A stretch of 64,000 nucleotides of DNA from Furcasterigmium furcatum (taxonomy: Eukaryota; Ascomycota; Sordariomycetes; Glomerellales; Plectosphaerellaceae), in NCBI GenBank assembly GCA_001599815.1, contig BCIA01000006.1, forward strand, positions 2,420,961 to 2,484,960, read 5' to 3'. Each line of letters starts with the position of its first letter. Within the stretch, counting starts at the first letter, position 1. Shown here piece after piece: positions 44,014-55,215 of this stretch. A program made the translations under genes and the position numbers. Under the pieces are notes generated by a model, which saw nothing but the letters and a program-made list of their open reading frames with translations, was not told where the DNA came from and made no database searches.

Positions 44014-44633
44014 GAAGAGGAAAGACTGTTGCATCTCGGGACGAGCCCGTATATTTGTCTATTGGGATTGCACATAGAAGGAATTTGCGATAAGTGGATA
44101 GTATGTCAATATCAAAACAGCATATTCTAATAGGCGCCGCAAAATCGAGCCTCGGCTCGCTGAACTTGGTCCCACCGTCCGCGGATTTGCGACAAGGGTC
44201 GGTCCTTTTGGATCTCGCTCTGCGACTCAGGGGACTTCCGTGCCTCTGGAACAACGAGCTGCGTAGAGTTCTGCCAAACCGTCCCCAGCGTTCCTTGAGA
44301 CCTGTTTTGAGCCGTTGGTGTCACGGCACACCGTACGACAGCCCCTGGACCTCCTCAATCTCCGTTAAACACCCAATATCAAGAACTGAACCCAAGAGCA
44401 CTTCAAGGAGACACAAGTGGACGCGCAACTGAATCTAGATTCCATGTGCCTGAGCGGGCCGCAGATCCACACGCCTATTCTCGAAAAGGCCATCACTCCG
44501 CTCAACCGCCTCCGCCTCCCTGCGATCCATCGCATCGCTTTCACCGGCCGAGACCGACGGCCGGATCCCCCGACCGACTCGTCATTGGCGGCGGCCCCTT
44601 TCACATGGCTTGGGCGTTGAAAAATACTGGACC
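44014..44633. other. intergenic, amidoligase 3' side / hydrolase promoter
   Basis: 620 bp between two plus-strand genes with no supported gene. Confidence 0.5.
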
Positions 44634-46367
44634 ATGGATTCATCAAGTTTCCTCATCCGCCGTGTTTCCTCCAACCTCTCCCGGATCTTCCGCCAGCATC
44701 ACACATTCCCTCTTTTGAGTCGTCGGAACGCCGTGCCTCTACTTCTCCTTATCGTGTTGTCCTGGAACACCCTGGTCTCCCCGTCACCCCTGCTCGTCAA
44801 ACTGTTCCGCCTCACACGCCAACTGCGCATCATGGAGTGGCTGGGAAGGGCCAAGATCAACTTCACGCACTCGCCCTCGCCGGCCGAGTTGCAGGAGACA
44901 GATGGCTCGAAGACGAACGTACTCAAGATCGTCGAGCAGTCGGTGCCGCCATGCCAGATGAACCCGCTCCTGTTCAACGGCCATATCCAGACGATATGGA
45001 CCGCCACGAAGCAGCATGGCCCGCCAGTGTACTATCGGAGGAAGCTCTTTCAGGCCGAGGACAAGACGTATGAGGGCACCTTCGCTGTCGACTTTGTGAC
45101 GGAGCCCTTTGAGGAGGAGGACGACACGTTGCCGCCGAGGACGGTCTACTACGACGAGGAGGAGGCCGAGAACCTGGGATCCGACGATGACAGGCCTCAA
45201 CTAGTGGTTCTTCATGGCCTGTCTGGCGGCTCGCATGAGATCTACCTGAGGCACTGCATCGCACCCCTGGTTGCCGATAAGAGGTGGGAGGTGTGCGTGG
45301 TCAACTCGAGGGGCTGCGCCATGAGTCCCGTCACGTCTGGCGTCCTGTATAATGCCAGGGCTACCTGGGACTTCAGACACGTAAGACTTTCAGGCATCCC
45401 AGACTCCGACTCGATCTAATTGGTGTCATGCATAGGTCATTCGCTGGATGCGAGAGAAGTATCCCAACAGGCCCCTCTTCGGTTTGGGATTCTCACTGGG
45501 AGCCAACATGCTCACCAACGTAAGCTTCTTTGACCGCAGATCACGAGAGTCCCACTGACCAGATTCCCAGTATTGTGGCGAAGAAGGCGCCGATTGCGTC
45601 CTCAAGGCGGCTATCGCATGCTCGAACCCGTTTAACTTGGAGCTGTCCTGCCGCGGACTCGAGCGCACCATGTTTGGCCGGGAGGTCTATCTCAGGGTCA
45701 TGGGAGGTTCGTTGTTCTCGCGTGTGGCTTGCTGAATCTTTACTGACAAGGAGTAGAGAGCATGAAACAGCTTATGAGGAACAACGAGAAGGCGATTAAG
45801 CTGCATACGAAGATCGACTACGACAGGGTGATGGCCATCACGTACCTGACAGAGTTCGACAGAGAAGTCCAGTGTGCTCTCTGGGGCTACCCGACGGAAT
45901 CTGCCTACTACCGAGATGCCTCGTCCAGCGACTCCGTGCTTGCTATCAGGATTCCATTCCTCGCGTTGCATGCCGAAGACGACCCGGTATGCGCAGCTCT
46001 TGCAATTGGCATCGGCCACCGTACTGACAGCGTGCAGATTGCCCTTAAGGAGGCCATTCCATACCAGGAGTTCAAGCAGAACCCGCACACCGTCCTCTGC
46101 ACGACTTCCCTCGGCGGGCATTTGTGCTGGTTTGAGCCGAATGGTGGCCGCTGGCATGCTAAGCCAGTAAGTCACATTTCATGCTCTACTTATCGCCCAG
46201 AGCTGATCTTTAAACAGGTGAACAACTTCCTCAACCACATGGCTTTTAAGGTAGATCTGGACAGCATCAACAACAAGGCCAACGGCGACGCAGAACCCGC
46301 GAAGAAGGACGGCGTCTGGGAGCCCATGAGGAGGAAGATGGACCATTGCGACTACCGTTGGGAATAG
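44634..46367 (+). CDS. EHT1/YheT-type alpha/beta hydrolase (acyltransferase/esterase)
   Basis: Six exons, 44634..45380, 45436..45519, 45571..45706, 45757..45986, 46038..46166, 46218..46367, 491 aa. Family landmarks in order: LLFNGHIQTIWTA, LVVLHGLSGGSHEIYLR, VVNSRGCAMSP, nucleophile elbow GFSLGAN (S269), acid in HAEDDP (about 397) and His in GGHLCWFE (H427). Yeast relatives Eht1/Eeb1 are medium-chain acyl-CoA:ethanol acyltransferases and esterases; Yms/YheT relatives are less defined. A hydrophobic segment AVPLLLLIVLSWNTLVSP (about 34-51) precedes the usual N terminus. An alternative start is the ATG at 44832 (MEWLGRAKINF), which would remove it and matches where most relatives begin, so the first 66 residues are uncertain. 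Confidence 0.88.
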
Positions 46368-46639
46368 ATGATTCAGGATTCCCACTTGCTGACCGGGTCG
46401 GCGCCACCCATATAGAGAGCATCACAAGCCATAGAGAGCGATATCATAGACAGCGAAAGACCTCATAGGTTTGCCAAACCTTGATTGCAATCCCGCGTTC
46501 ATATGTTTCTGCCGTGGTATCTGCTCCAACGCCGAAGAAGAAGAGCAAAGCCAGTGTGTAATCGTGCTGGAACCGTTTTGCCACCCGAACGCCTTCTCAA
46601 TGATGCACAACATGCCCCGTCCCTCCTGCCGCTTACTGC

Positions 46640-47325
46640 CTAGGCGAACGCAACCTTCTTCTTGGATTTCGTCGCCTTGGACCCCATCACCGTCAGGTCG
46701 TTGATGTTGTCCTCGTTTGACGAGGGCTTGTTGTTGCTGCGCTTTCTCTTTTTCCGCAGGCCATCCTTGACGTCTTCGAGCTTCGATCGCCTCTCCTCCT
46801 CCTTCTTCTCGGCCTCTACTTTTCGTGCCTCGCGGATCTCCTCCATCTGGCGCGCCTTCAACATCTTGGACTCGATCTGGCCCTCCTTCTCGGCCTGGAC
46901 CAAGGCGAGGATGGTGTTCATGCTCTCCTGCAGAGAATGCGTCAATATAACCGTCCACAACACAGATGTCTGCCCCCTAGGCCGGAGCGCAAGTCGTAAC
47001 ATACCCTGTCGTCCACGAAAACCTTGCCCTTCTTCTTGCCGCGGGGCTTCTCCACGCCCACCGGGGTGATCATGTTGAGCTTCGGTATGCCCAGCTGCTC
47101 GGCGGTATAGGTCTTGTTCTTGTTCTTCTTGCGCTTGTCCAGCAGCCGCTGAACCTGGTTCTTCAGCGGGTTCTGCGCCGGCGGGGTTCCCTTGGACTTC
47201 TTCGACTTGACGATGCCGTCCGGTGGGGGAGGCGGGCCGGAGGGCTTTTTGCTCGCATGCTTTCCGAGGCCCGACTTGCCGCCGGCATGCTTGTTCTTGA
47301 CTGTCTTCGTCTTTGACGGCGCCAT
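46640..47325 (-). CDS. loc1: Loc1, 60S ribosome assembly and mRNA localisation protein
   Basis: Two exons, complement(46640..46927, 47005..47325), 202 aa against 204 in yeast. The 77-nt intron joins KVFVDDR to ESMNTILALVQAEKEGQ. Highly basic N terminus (KTKTVKNKHAGGKSGLGKH), then the conserved core YTAEQLGIPKLNMITPVGV and KPRGKKKGKVFVDD, and a long charged helix MLKARQMEEIREARKVEAE ending in a KKRKR-type nuclear signal. Loc1 is nucleolar, needed for efficient 60S maturation and, in yeast, ASH1 mRNA localisation. It converges with the hydrolase gene (272-bp gap). Confidence 0.93.
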
Positions 47326-47891
47326 TGTGATTGTCGGAGGAGGGTGCTGTGTGGGAGAGAGCGCTGGAGGTGTCGCGCGCTGCTTCAAGTTTCCGCACTG
47401 ATGAACCTGACGGCCCAGGAATTTTTTCAATGGCTGGAGCACGATAAGCTCCGATAAGAAAGTTTTGGACCCCTGACCCAGCCACTGGTGATCATTTGGA
47501 CCCCCAAAGCTATGAATCCCCCGGACGATAAGCGATAAGAGCAGCCGAGGCAGAGCTGGTCGGGGTGGTTCGAGGGAGGCGGGGAATGGCGCTGCCAGGA
47601 GCGCGGGACCCAAGCGGGAACCCCGTACAGCGCTAAATCGGCCCCCGCCTCGGCCGGGGAGGCGAGTTCCAGGAGGCCAACCTCGGCACCTAGACCGTTT
47701 CCCCATGCCTTTTATCTCCTGGACACTTCACTTCACCAAGGACTATGCATTGACACTCGAAATCTGGAGCTTGACCATACTCCATTGATAGTTCAGATTG
47801 CTCTTCGTCCCCTGTGCCAACATATCCCGACTTGACCTCTTTTCAACCCATCTGTCTGTACCTATTTTCTGTACCACCAGCAACCGCTAAG
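47326..47891. other. divergent promoter region (loc1 / acyl-CoA dehydrogenase)
   Basis: 566 bp between two start codons facing apart. GATAAG occurs several times around 47446-47540 (for example ACGATAAGCGATAAGAG). GATAAG is the core of fungal GATA-factor sites, but such short words are frequent by chance. No gene inside. Confidence 0.5.
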
Positions 47892-49485
47892 ATGACGTCC
47901 AAAGTCCCGGCCATTGTGAGCTCTCGCCGAACCGAAGAACTCCCCCACCGGAAGTCGAGGTTGCTAATGCCGGCAGGTTCTGGACCGCCTCAGCGAGAGG
48001 GCAAAGAAGACACTCGATCTCGTCGCCAAGTTCGTCGAGGAAGAATGCCTTCCGTGAGTATTGGCCATCATGGTCGTTAAAGTATGTAGAACCATCTGAC
48101 CTGGTCGGTTAGCGCGGATCCCGTCATGGACGCCCAGATCGGTGAAGGCGACGCTCGATGGAACGCCCACCCTTCCATCCTCGAGGACCTCAAGGCCAAG
48201 GCCCGCATGCTCGGCCTCTGGAACATGTTTCTTCCCAAGGGCCACTACAAGGAGTCTCCCGGGTTCACTAACCTCGAGTACGGCCTCATGGCCGAGTGGC
48301 TGGGCAAGTCGAGGGTCGCTTCAGAGGCCGTCAACTGTGCGGCGCCTGACACGGGCAACATGGAGGTGCTGGCCAAGTACGGCAATGATGCCCAGAAGGA
48401 TCGCTGGCTGAAGCCCCTCATGGATGGCAAGATCCGCTCAGCGTTCCTGATGACGGAGCCCGACATTGCATCGTCGGATGCCACCAACATTCAGCTCAAC
48501 ATTCGCAGGGAGGGCAACGAATACGTCCTCAATGGCTCAGTATGTCACCCATATCTAGTGCTGCCCACAGCTGGCCTCCGTGTGCTAATAAGGGACAGAA
48601 ATGGTGGTCGAGCGGCGCCGGCGACCCTCGCTGTGCCATCTACATTGTCATGGGCAAGAGTGACCCCAACAACGCGGATCCCTACAAGCAGCAGTCCGTT
48701 GTCTTGGTGCCGGCAGACACCAAGGGTATCAAGATCCACCGCATGCTGAAGGTATTTGGGTACGACGATGCCCCTCATGGCCATGGTCACCTCACTTTCG
48801 ACAACGTGAGGGTCCCTGTGGGCAACCTGGTGCTCGGCGAGGGGCGCGGCTTCGAGATCATCCAGGGCCGCCTGGGTCCAGGCCGCATTCACCACGCCAT
48901 GCGCACCATTGGAGCGGTGAGTAGACAACCATGCCGTTGAATAGCAGAAGCAGCTGGGTACTGACGTCTCGCCAGGCTGAGCGTGCTCTCGAGCTCATGA
49001 TCTCCCGCATCAACGATTCCACCAAGAAGCCCTTCGGAAAGCTCCTCTCCGAGCAGGGCGTCATCCTTGAGTGGGTGGCCAAGTCTCGCATCGAGATCGA
49101 CGCGGCCCGTCTCGTGGTCCTCAACGCCGCCATCAAGATGGACGATCACGGCGCAAAGGCCGCCCTGAAGGAGATCGCCGAGGCCAAGGTGCTGATCCCC
49201 ACGATGGCCCTGACCGTCATCGACCGCGCAATCCAGGCTTTCGGCGCTGCGGGCATTTCCCAGGACACGCCGCTGGCATACTCCTGGGCGCTCATCCGCA
49301 CGCTGCGGTTTGCGGACGGCCCCGATGAGGTTCATCTTCGTCAGCTGGGCAGGAATGAGAGCAAGCGTGGCAAGGACATCACACAGCTGCTGGAGAGGCA
49401 GAAGAAGAGGACAGAGGAGCTCCTGCTTGCGTACAAGACGGAGATTCCGCAGCCGGGGTCTAGGATCAACCACTCCAAGCTGTAA
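47892..49485 (+). CDS. acyl-CoA dehydrogenase family protein (ACAD10/11-like)
   Basis: Five exons, 47892..47915, 47977..48053, 48113..48539, 48599..48916, 48976..49485, 451 aa; the first coding exon is 24 nt (MTSKVPAI) and exon 2 resumes VLDRLSERAKKTLDL. The fold is complete: N-terminal helices, FLMTEPDIASSDATN (FAD-contacting loop), KWWSSGAGDPRCAIYIVMGKS, GRIHHAMRTIG, and RTLRFADGPDEVHLRQLGR, the C-terminal pattern shared with ACAD10/11 and plant IBR3-type enzymes. These oxidise acyl-CoAs to enoyl-CoAs; the ACAD10/11 branch acts on unusual, for example hydroxylated or branched, chains. No N-terminal phosphotransferase domain is fused, and there is no obvious PTS1 (ends SKL-adjacent: HSKL). 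The terminal SKL is in fact a canonical peroxisomal targeting tripeptide, so peroxisomal location is likely. Confidence 0.92.
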
Positions 49486-50395
49486 GGGCAGGCGGGGTGT
49501 TGCGTTTTCACGTTCACATAGCATCGGGGTTCTCAACCAGATATGTAGAGCCAGCTTGCAAAATGTCACACAGTCGCATTGTCAGGGTCCGATCAGCCGC
49601 TCCGTCCCAGATCGTCCAACTGTCATGCGACACGAATCCCCCGTCGCCTTGGTGATATTGAGGGGTCTGGGCGGGATATTCAGACCTCTTCATTCCGGCC
49701 ACAACCAGTGGCCAGCGGCGGCCTCCTGTCCGACCAGGACAGGTGTCTATCAATGCAGGCTGAATGAATGGCTGGGAGGTCCCAGCATGCCTCTGATGAA
49801 AGAACAAGCGGGGTGCTGCACCTGGGCGTGTTTCCCCTTCGGAGGACGGGACCCTGGGCACCTCAGCCGGCGCCCCACATTCCAATCGCTGGCAGCCCAG
49901 CCCAGACCTGAGCTCAACCCCTGTAATCCCCTGTGATCTCCAGGCCGTCACCACCCAACACCCCCTGTAGGGTTGATCATGCCGAGCGGACCTGCCGCGT
50001 TACCCCGTCAACGACAAAACTTCGTTGACATCGCAGCCAGCCCACTTCACTTCCCTGCCAGCCTTGTGCACTTTTTCACGGACACTCACAGACAGACAAC
50101 CCTGCACAGGTGCCGTTAACTCGAAACGTCATAAACACGCCAGTCATACCTGCCCGGTTCAATTGTCGCATTGAAAATACTTGACTCCCCCCTCCCATTC
50201 CTCTCCCGCAACTCCAACATCCATCTACAAACAACCCCCAAGCAAACCCAAGCTCGAGTCGACGAAATCCTGTCAATCAGCGCGCGCAAGACCGTCGTCC
50301 TCCGTTACCGCACTATCCAAGCACATCCTCAGCGTTAGCCATCGTCAACCACCCTCACGCCCTTCACAATTCCTCCCTCAACCTCAACAGTCACA
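49486..50395. other. intergenic, spo12 upstream region
   Basis: 910 bp between two plus-strand genes. From about 50180 the plus strand becomes C/A/T-rich (CT-rich leader), typical of the stretch just upstream of a fungal start codon. No gene is supported. Confidence 0.5.
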
Positions 50396-50846
50396 ATGTC
50401 CGCCCTCGCACCCAAGGACGTCAACGCGCCCGTCGGCGCCGCGGCCGATACGAAGCCCGATGTCAAGAGCATGGAGTACCATCGTCAGATGCTGCAGAGC
50501 AAGATGGCGCAAGAAAAGTACGAGCGCCCATCTACCGCGGCCCACATCCAGCAAGGTCTAACAACGCTCCCGTACAACAGGTCTCAGCAGTACATCTCTC
50601 CCTCCGACAACATCATGAGCCCCTGCACGGCCAAGCTCACTGCCCTGCGGAACAAGCAGATCGGCAAGTAAGTACACCTCTCAAGGCCCCGGCGACTGCG
50701 GATGCTTGCAGGACGGAACACTGACCTCTACGTGCTCTAGGGTCAAGCCCAAGTCCCTCTTCGCCCAGACCTCCTCTAAGAAGCTGGAGGGCGCCAACAT
50801 CTTCGGCGCGAGGAACCCATCACCACCCAAGGGCAGCGACTCCTAG
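50396..50846 (+). CDS. spo12: Spo12 family mitotic exit regulator
   Basis: Two exons, 50396..50667 and 50741..50846, 125 aa. The 73-nt GTAAGT...TAG intron joins KQIGK to VKPKSLFAQTS. The Spo12 core is YISPSDNIMSPCTAKLTALR (about residues 66-85), the short conserved motif with its phosphorylatable SPSDN-x-MSP sites. The rest is low complexity. In yeast, Spo12 belongs to the FEAR network that releases Cdc14 at early anaphase. The size is close to that of yeast Spo12 (173) and its paralogue Bns1 (137). Confidence 0.9.
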
Positions 50847-51263
50847 GCTGCTGGTCTAGGCCGGTCGTTGTATTTTCCATCATCGTTGACTTCCCATGGA
50901 GACGGGAATACCGCTCGCCATTGCGTTCTTGCCAGGGGGCGTGGACCGCGAGTGTCCGCTGTTACCACTACATTCTTAGGGACTGGAGCTTCGGCGTTTC
51001 GGGCACATCCATGTGCCACTACCACCACCATCAGGCTGCACCGCACTTCTTCCCCTTCTTCCCTTGCTGTTATAGTTGGTATGGTAGGATAGAGGGAGGG
51101 ACTTTCCTCACAATGTCATGACCGTTATGAATAACTCGAGATGTATCACAACGGTTCCGCAAGTGATGCTGTATGAGGTTATCGTCTGGATCAACATGGC
51201 TCCATCTTTGATGATATTCTCAACCCAAGATCTGCCCTCTCGTCTATTCTGGACACTCCCAAC
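50847..51263. other. intergenic between convergent spo12 and rbg1
   Basis: 417 bp between facing stop codons; presumably the two 3' UTRs. Confidence 0.5.
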
Positions 51264-52675
51264 TCATGCCTTCCACGCCGTCACGATATACACCACATCT
51301 TCGTCTGACAGCGGGTGCCCAAGTCCCACCCTCTGCGGGATATGCCTTGCGCTGGCGCCCCAGACATATGCAAACTTGAAGGTGTCCTTGAGCGTCCTGT
51401 GGATCTTGTCGCACACGTCCTCTATGGTGCTGTTGCTGCGCACGATGAGCGCCTCGCCAAAGTTCGGGTCGGTGCCCTTGCGCTTCGTGTAGATCCGCAT
51501 CAGGTTCAGCTCCTTCCAGCACCGGTCGACGACGTCCTGCACGCCGAGGTCGAGCTCGCAGCTCATCACGGCGGTGTGGGGCTCGCGCGCCAGCGAGTCG
51601 AGGAAGTCGAGGGATACCGAGTCGATCTTATTGTACACGTACAGGCACTTGATGTACGTGCGGTGGTCCTTCATGATGACGTCGATGAGGTCGTCAACCG
51701 TCGCGTTCTCATCGCGCACGAGAACCTCGCAGTTGAGGATCTTGTAGTCGCGCAGGATGTTGAACACCATCTTCTCGTCGAGGCGCTTCGGCGGGTTTTG
51801 GAAGGTAATCTTCATGCCGCCGGCCTTCTTTGCCTTGAGGTAGATGTTTCTGGCGGGGAGTCAGTCTTGCTTGCACTGGGGCGGGGGCGAAGGGGCAGTA
51901 CGCACGGCGCCTCGCGGTTCAGTCGGATGCCGACGGATTCCAATTCGGCCTCCAGGAGAGCCCTTTGCTCCGCTCGCTTGGTGGCATCCAGCACCATGAT
52001 GATCAAGTCGCTCGTCTTGGCCGCCGAGATGACCTGCCGCCCTCTGCCCTTGCCCTCCGCGGCGCCCTCGATGATACCAGGAAGATCGAGAAGCTGGATC
52101 TCAGCGCCTCCATACTCCAGAACACCGGGGATGGCTGTGAGAGTCGTGAAGGCGTATGACGCTACCTCGGATCGTGTCTTGGTGACTTTGGAAAGGAATG
52201 TCGACTTGCCGACTGACGGAAATCCGACCAGGGCTATTCTGGCGTCACCACTTTTACTCACGTCGAAGCCTGCGCCTGGGCCGCCGCCAGATCCTGGACC
52301 GGGCTCGAGAAGTTGAGCTCGAAGGCGGGCGAGCTTTCTATCTGCGTGTCAGTATATGCATCCCTGACGGCATGACAGCCATGTAAACCGACCCTTTGAG
52401 CAGACCAAGATGATATTCTGGGGAACTGAGTTAGCGTCTAACCCTGCGATCGCGCCTTAGATGGTCACATACCAGTGGCCTTGTTTTCTATGAGAAGTTA
52501 GCGCATGTTCCAGACTCCTATATGGCCATGAAAAGCCTCTCCGCGTTGCCGCCAGGCCAGACTCACTCTGTGTCCTTTTCATCTCATCCTCAATCCTTTT
52601 CTGGGTCAGCTGCTCGTTCTTGTGCGGCCATGCTCCTAGAGCTTACTCCTTGATCTTGTCCGTGATGTTCACCAT
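51264..52675 (-). CDS. rbg1: Rbg1/DRG1, developmentally regulated GTP-binding protein
   Basis: Six exons, complement(51264..51849, 51906..52337, 52393..52417, 52473..52487, 52567..52595, 52647..52675), 371 aa. The first four coding exons are tiny (29, 29, 15 and 25 nt) and together encode MVNITDKIKEIEDEMKRTQK and NKATEYHLGLLKG. The OBG-type G domain follows: G1 GFPSVGKST, G2 region SYAFTTLTAIPG, G3 LLDLPGIIEGAAEGKGRG, G4 YNKID. The C-terminal TGS domain spans about residues 290-368 (LMRIYTKRKGTDPNFGEAL). Rbg1 binds translating ribosomes with the DFRP partner Tma46 and helps resolve stalls. All micro-exon junctions keep the frame and the DRG1 N-terminal sequence. Confidence 0.95.
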
Positions 52676-53335
52676 CTTTGCGGTTGGGAACTGGGCAGTT
52701 CCTCAAGCCAAGTGCTACTCAAATTCGTTCCACCTCTGGTGTACACTGTCTGGCTTCCCCGCGAGGCCTTCTCTGGCACGAAACTGCGGTCTGGGGGTGT
52801 ACCACTGTTCTCGAGTCCGGGAATAGTGAGAAGTACGCCGTGCCGTGCCGTTCTGAGTTGCGTCTACAAAGATAATCGAGTATTCAGGTCGTGGGAATTG
52901 ACTGGTGAGGGGCAATTGGCTGGATGAACTTCCAGGCTTTGCGTTGACGAGGGGCAGAAGCGGCTTATCTCAATTTTCTTTATCTTATCGCGATAAGAAC
53001 GAGGGTCACTCGACAGACAACCATGAAACCCCCAAACACTCCATCTTGTTTCCCAACGCCCCTGATATTATCTGGTCCGCAACTAGGACGACAAATCTCC
53101 TTCTCGCCTCAAGAGGATGCAATATCACCCGAATATCCATGCAGCGTCTCAAATCTGAAGTAGAGTCCCCGATGTCTACAGCTTAGCGACTGCGGCTAGC
53201 TTTCCTCCCGTGCAGCCTCTTACTCCGTCGAAGCACCGGCACCGTCGAGGTCCCAACAGGAGCACCCGATCCCATTTTTGATATTGTCCGTTTCCGTTTC
53301 CTCGTGGTCTCTCGGGCCGGTGTGACCTAGTCCTA
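52676..53335. other. intergenic, rbg1 upstream region
   Basis: 660 bp between the rbg1 start and the 3' end of the broken F-box locus. No gene is supported; GATAAG words occur near 52870 and 52994. Confidence 0.45.
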
Positions 53336-54547
53336 CTACGCAGACTGTTGGGGAGGGCACTTGGTGGCAGCTCCGGCTTCCTCGTTCGCGAGCCATGTCT
53401 TGCGCACTTTCCCCTCCGTAAGTATCTCGTCGTGTGGGAAAAGGTGTCCATATTGTCCACCTCTTGAGAATCCCCACTCCTCCAGTTTCCCACGACAGGT
53501 TCCGAGCTGGTGGTAGCAGACCATGGTGACCATCCAATCAGACCGTTTTCTCCCAGGCTGACGCTTGAGGCGCTCGATGGTGAACTGGAAGTCCGTGGCA
53601 CAATAACGACAAGCGTCTTTGACGTTGCGACGAGGAATGAGTTCAGAGCGGGCCTTGCCCCAGCCTCGAAAGAGCACGTATGGTTGCAGTGGCCCATAGC
53701 TGATTCGGTGTGGGCACACGGGTGCCTTCAAAGTCTCCAGGGAACTGCAATAGCTGCGTACGAGTGTGCCCTCTTTCTTTGGTTTCCAAACAATCTTTCT
53801 CACCAGGAAGAGACCATCATCGATGACTCGGGCGACGGCGTTTTCCGTCATGACGGTAAAACCATCAAAGCGCTGCTTGAGGCCGTCGATGCACTCGAGA
53901 GGCAGGCCGCTCGAGGCTCCAAAGAGGTGTCTGTTCATGGCAAGTCGGGCCAGGCGCCAATATGCCGGAAAAGGGGAATCCGAAAGAGACATTTCCGGAC
54001 CACGGTGAAAATGCCCCTCCACTCCGGTGGTGGCTGCTCGTGGATGGTTGATGACCGCCAATCCTGCTGGAAAGGACGAAGCTCGTCTTGATAAACGCAG
54101 TACTACCAGCGAGAGCCGTGAACAGGGTCTCGCTCTAGACATTTGTTGAAATCCCGCCATCCGCCGGCCATGGCGAGCTGGAGAGGCATGGCATCCGGCG
54201 GGATACAGTGGCTATCGACTCGCGGAGTTATTGATTGCCTCAAATAGATGTGTTGGGAGCTACTCATCGTCCCTGGGGAGCAGAGGCACGTCTCAAAGCT
54301 CCCGGAACAACCAAAATAAGGAGAAGAACTCCGGGGTAACGTACTACAGATCCTTGCAGGTTATCCGAGCGAGGGCCTTGGATGCTGGACAAAGGTGCTT
54401 CGAGATAAGACAAATAATGTCAACTGGAAGATTCAGCAACGGCGATGCCTGCTGTGTCGTCTCTGTTGTCTCTGCCGTCTCTGCCGTCTCCGTCGGTGTT
54501 CCTTGCACCGCCATCGTGTCGATCCCAGGGTGATGCGGGCTGGCCAT
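53336..54547 (-). pseudogene. F-box domain protein locus, apparently broken
   Basis: The 5' end (54344-54547) opens with an ATG, a short ETAETAETTETTQQ repeat and an F-box-like helix pattern SPLLNLPVDIICLISKHL, then stops (TAG) after ITCKDL, possibly a GTAGTA intron start. The 3' end (53336 to about 54000) reads as an intact, conserved-looking C-terminal region of a fungal F-box orphan family: FPAYWRLARLAMNRHLFG, DACRYCATDFQFTIERL, WMVTMVCYHQLGTCRG. Between them, the recognisable middle (RDFNKCLERDP, then YCVYQDELRPF) lies in a third frame with an in-frame TAG at 54103-54105 and no splice sites I can find that join all pieces. Either it is decayed, or the exon structure has escaped me. Confidence 0.5.
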
Positions 54548-55215
54548 GGTGTAGGTAAGGTCACGGCTAAGGTACCTAAGGTAGGTACGAGTGAAAGTTC
54601 AAGATGTTGACTTGGTATATTTAAAGGAGAATTCTGCAAGACCAGACAGCAGATCTTAGTGGTGACATTGTGAGCAAACCTTGTCCAGCCCTCGTTTCCA
54701 GCCCTCATATATTCCATCAAGCCACCTTGTTTTGGGCGACAGAAGAAAACGAAACTTTGCGTCTGCAGTCCCCTATTTTCATTCCCGTCTACCAACACCC
54801 AGGAGTACTAAATCAGGTCATAGGTTATTTTGGCAAGTTTCTCGTCGATGAGGTTCCGGGCGTATGAATCTTTGGGTGCTGGCTGTGACGGACGTCTGGA
54901 GTTCTGGGTGTTAAAGGCAGTTGAATAGACTGACAGCGCCAGCCGTGCCCTCAAGAACCCTGTTGGCATTCCGCTGCCGATAACTTCTCAGAACGCAGGA
55001 CATGCGAGTTTTGTGGTGGAAAGACGCGCGGTTGGAGATTCTCACACCCGTGGTGATGTCGCCGCCACCTCTCAGCCTTAAATGTGGACCCTCTATGTCA
55101 CAGTGGATTAGTCATTCGTCCTCCCAACCTTCGCGACCCCGAAACAAACTGGATGAAAAAGTCCAGCTTTCTCGCCTCTGACAACGAGAGCGCCAACCCC
55201 AAGGAAACCCGCACA
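54548..55215. other. intergenic, cwc2 upstream region
   Basis: 668 bp between the F-box locus and cwc2, transcribed apart. An AAGGTACCT word with flanking GTAGGTA copies occurs at about 54551-54590. The cwc2 frame stays open from 55084, including an ATG at 55153 that would lengthen the protein by 21 residues. Confidence 0.5.
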
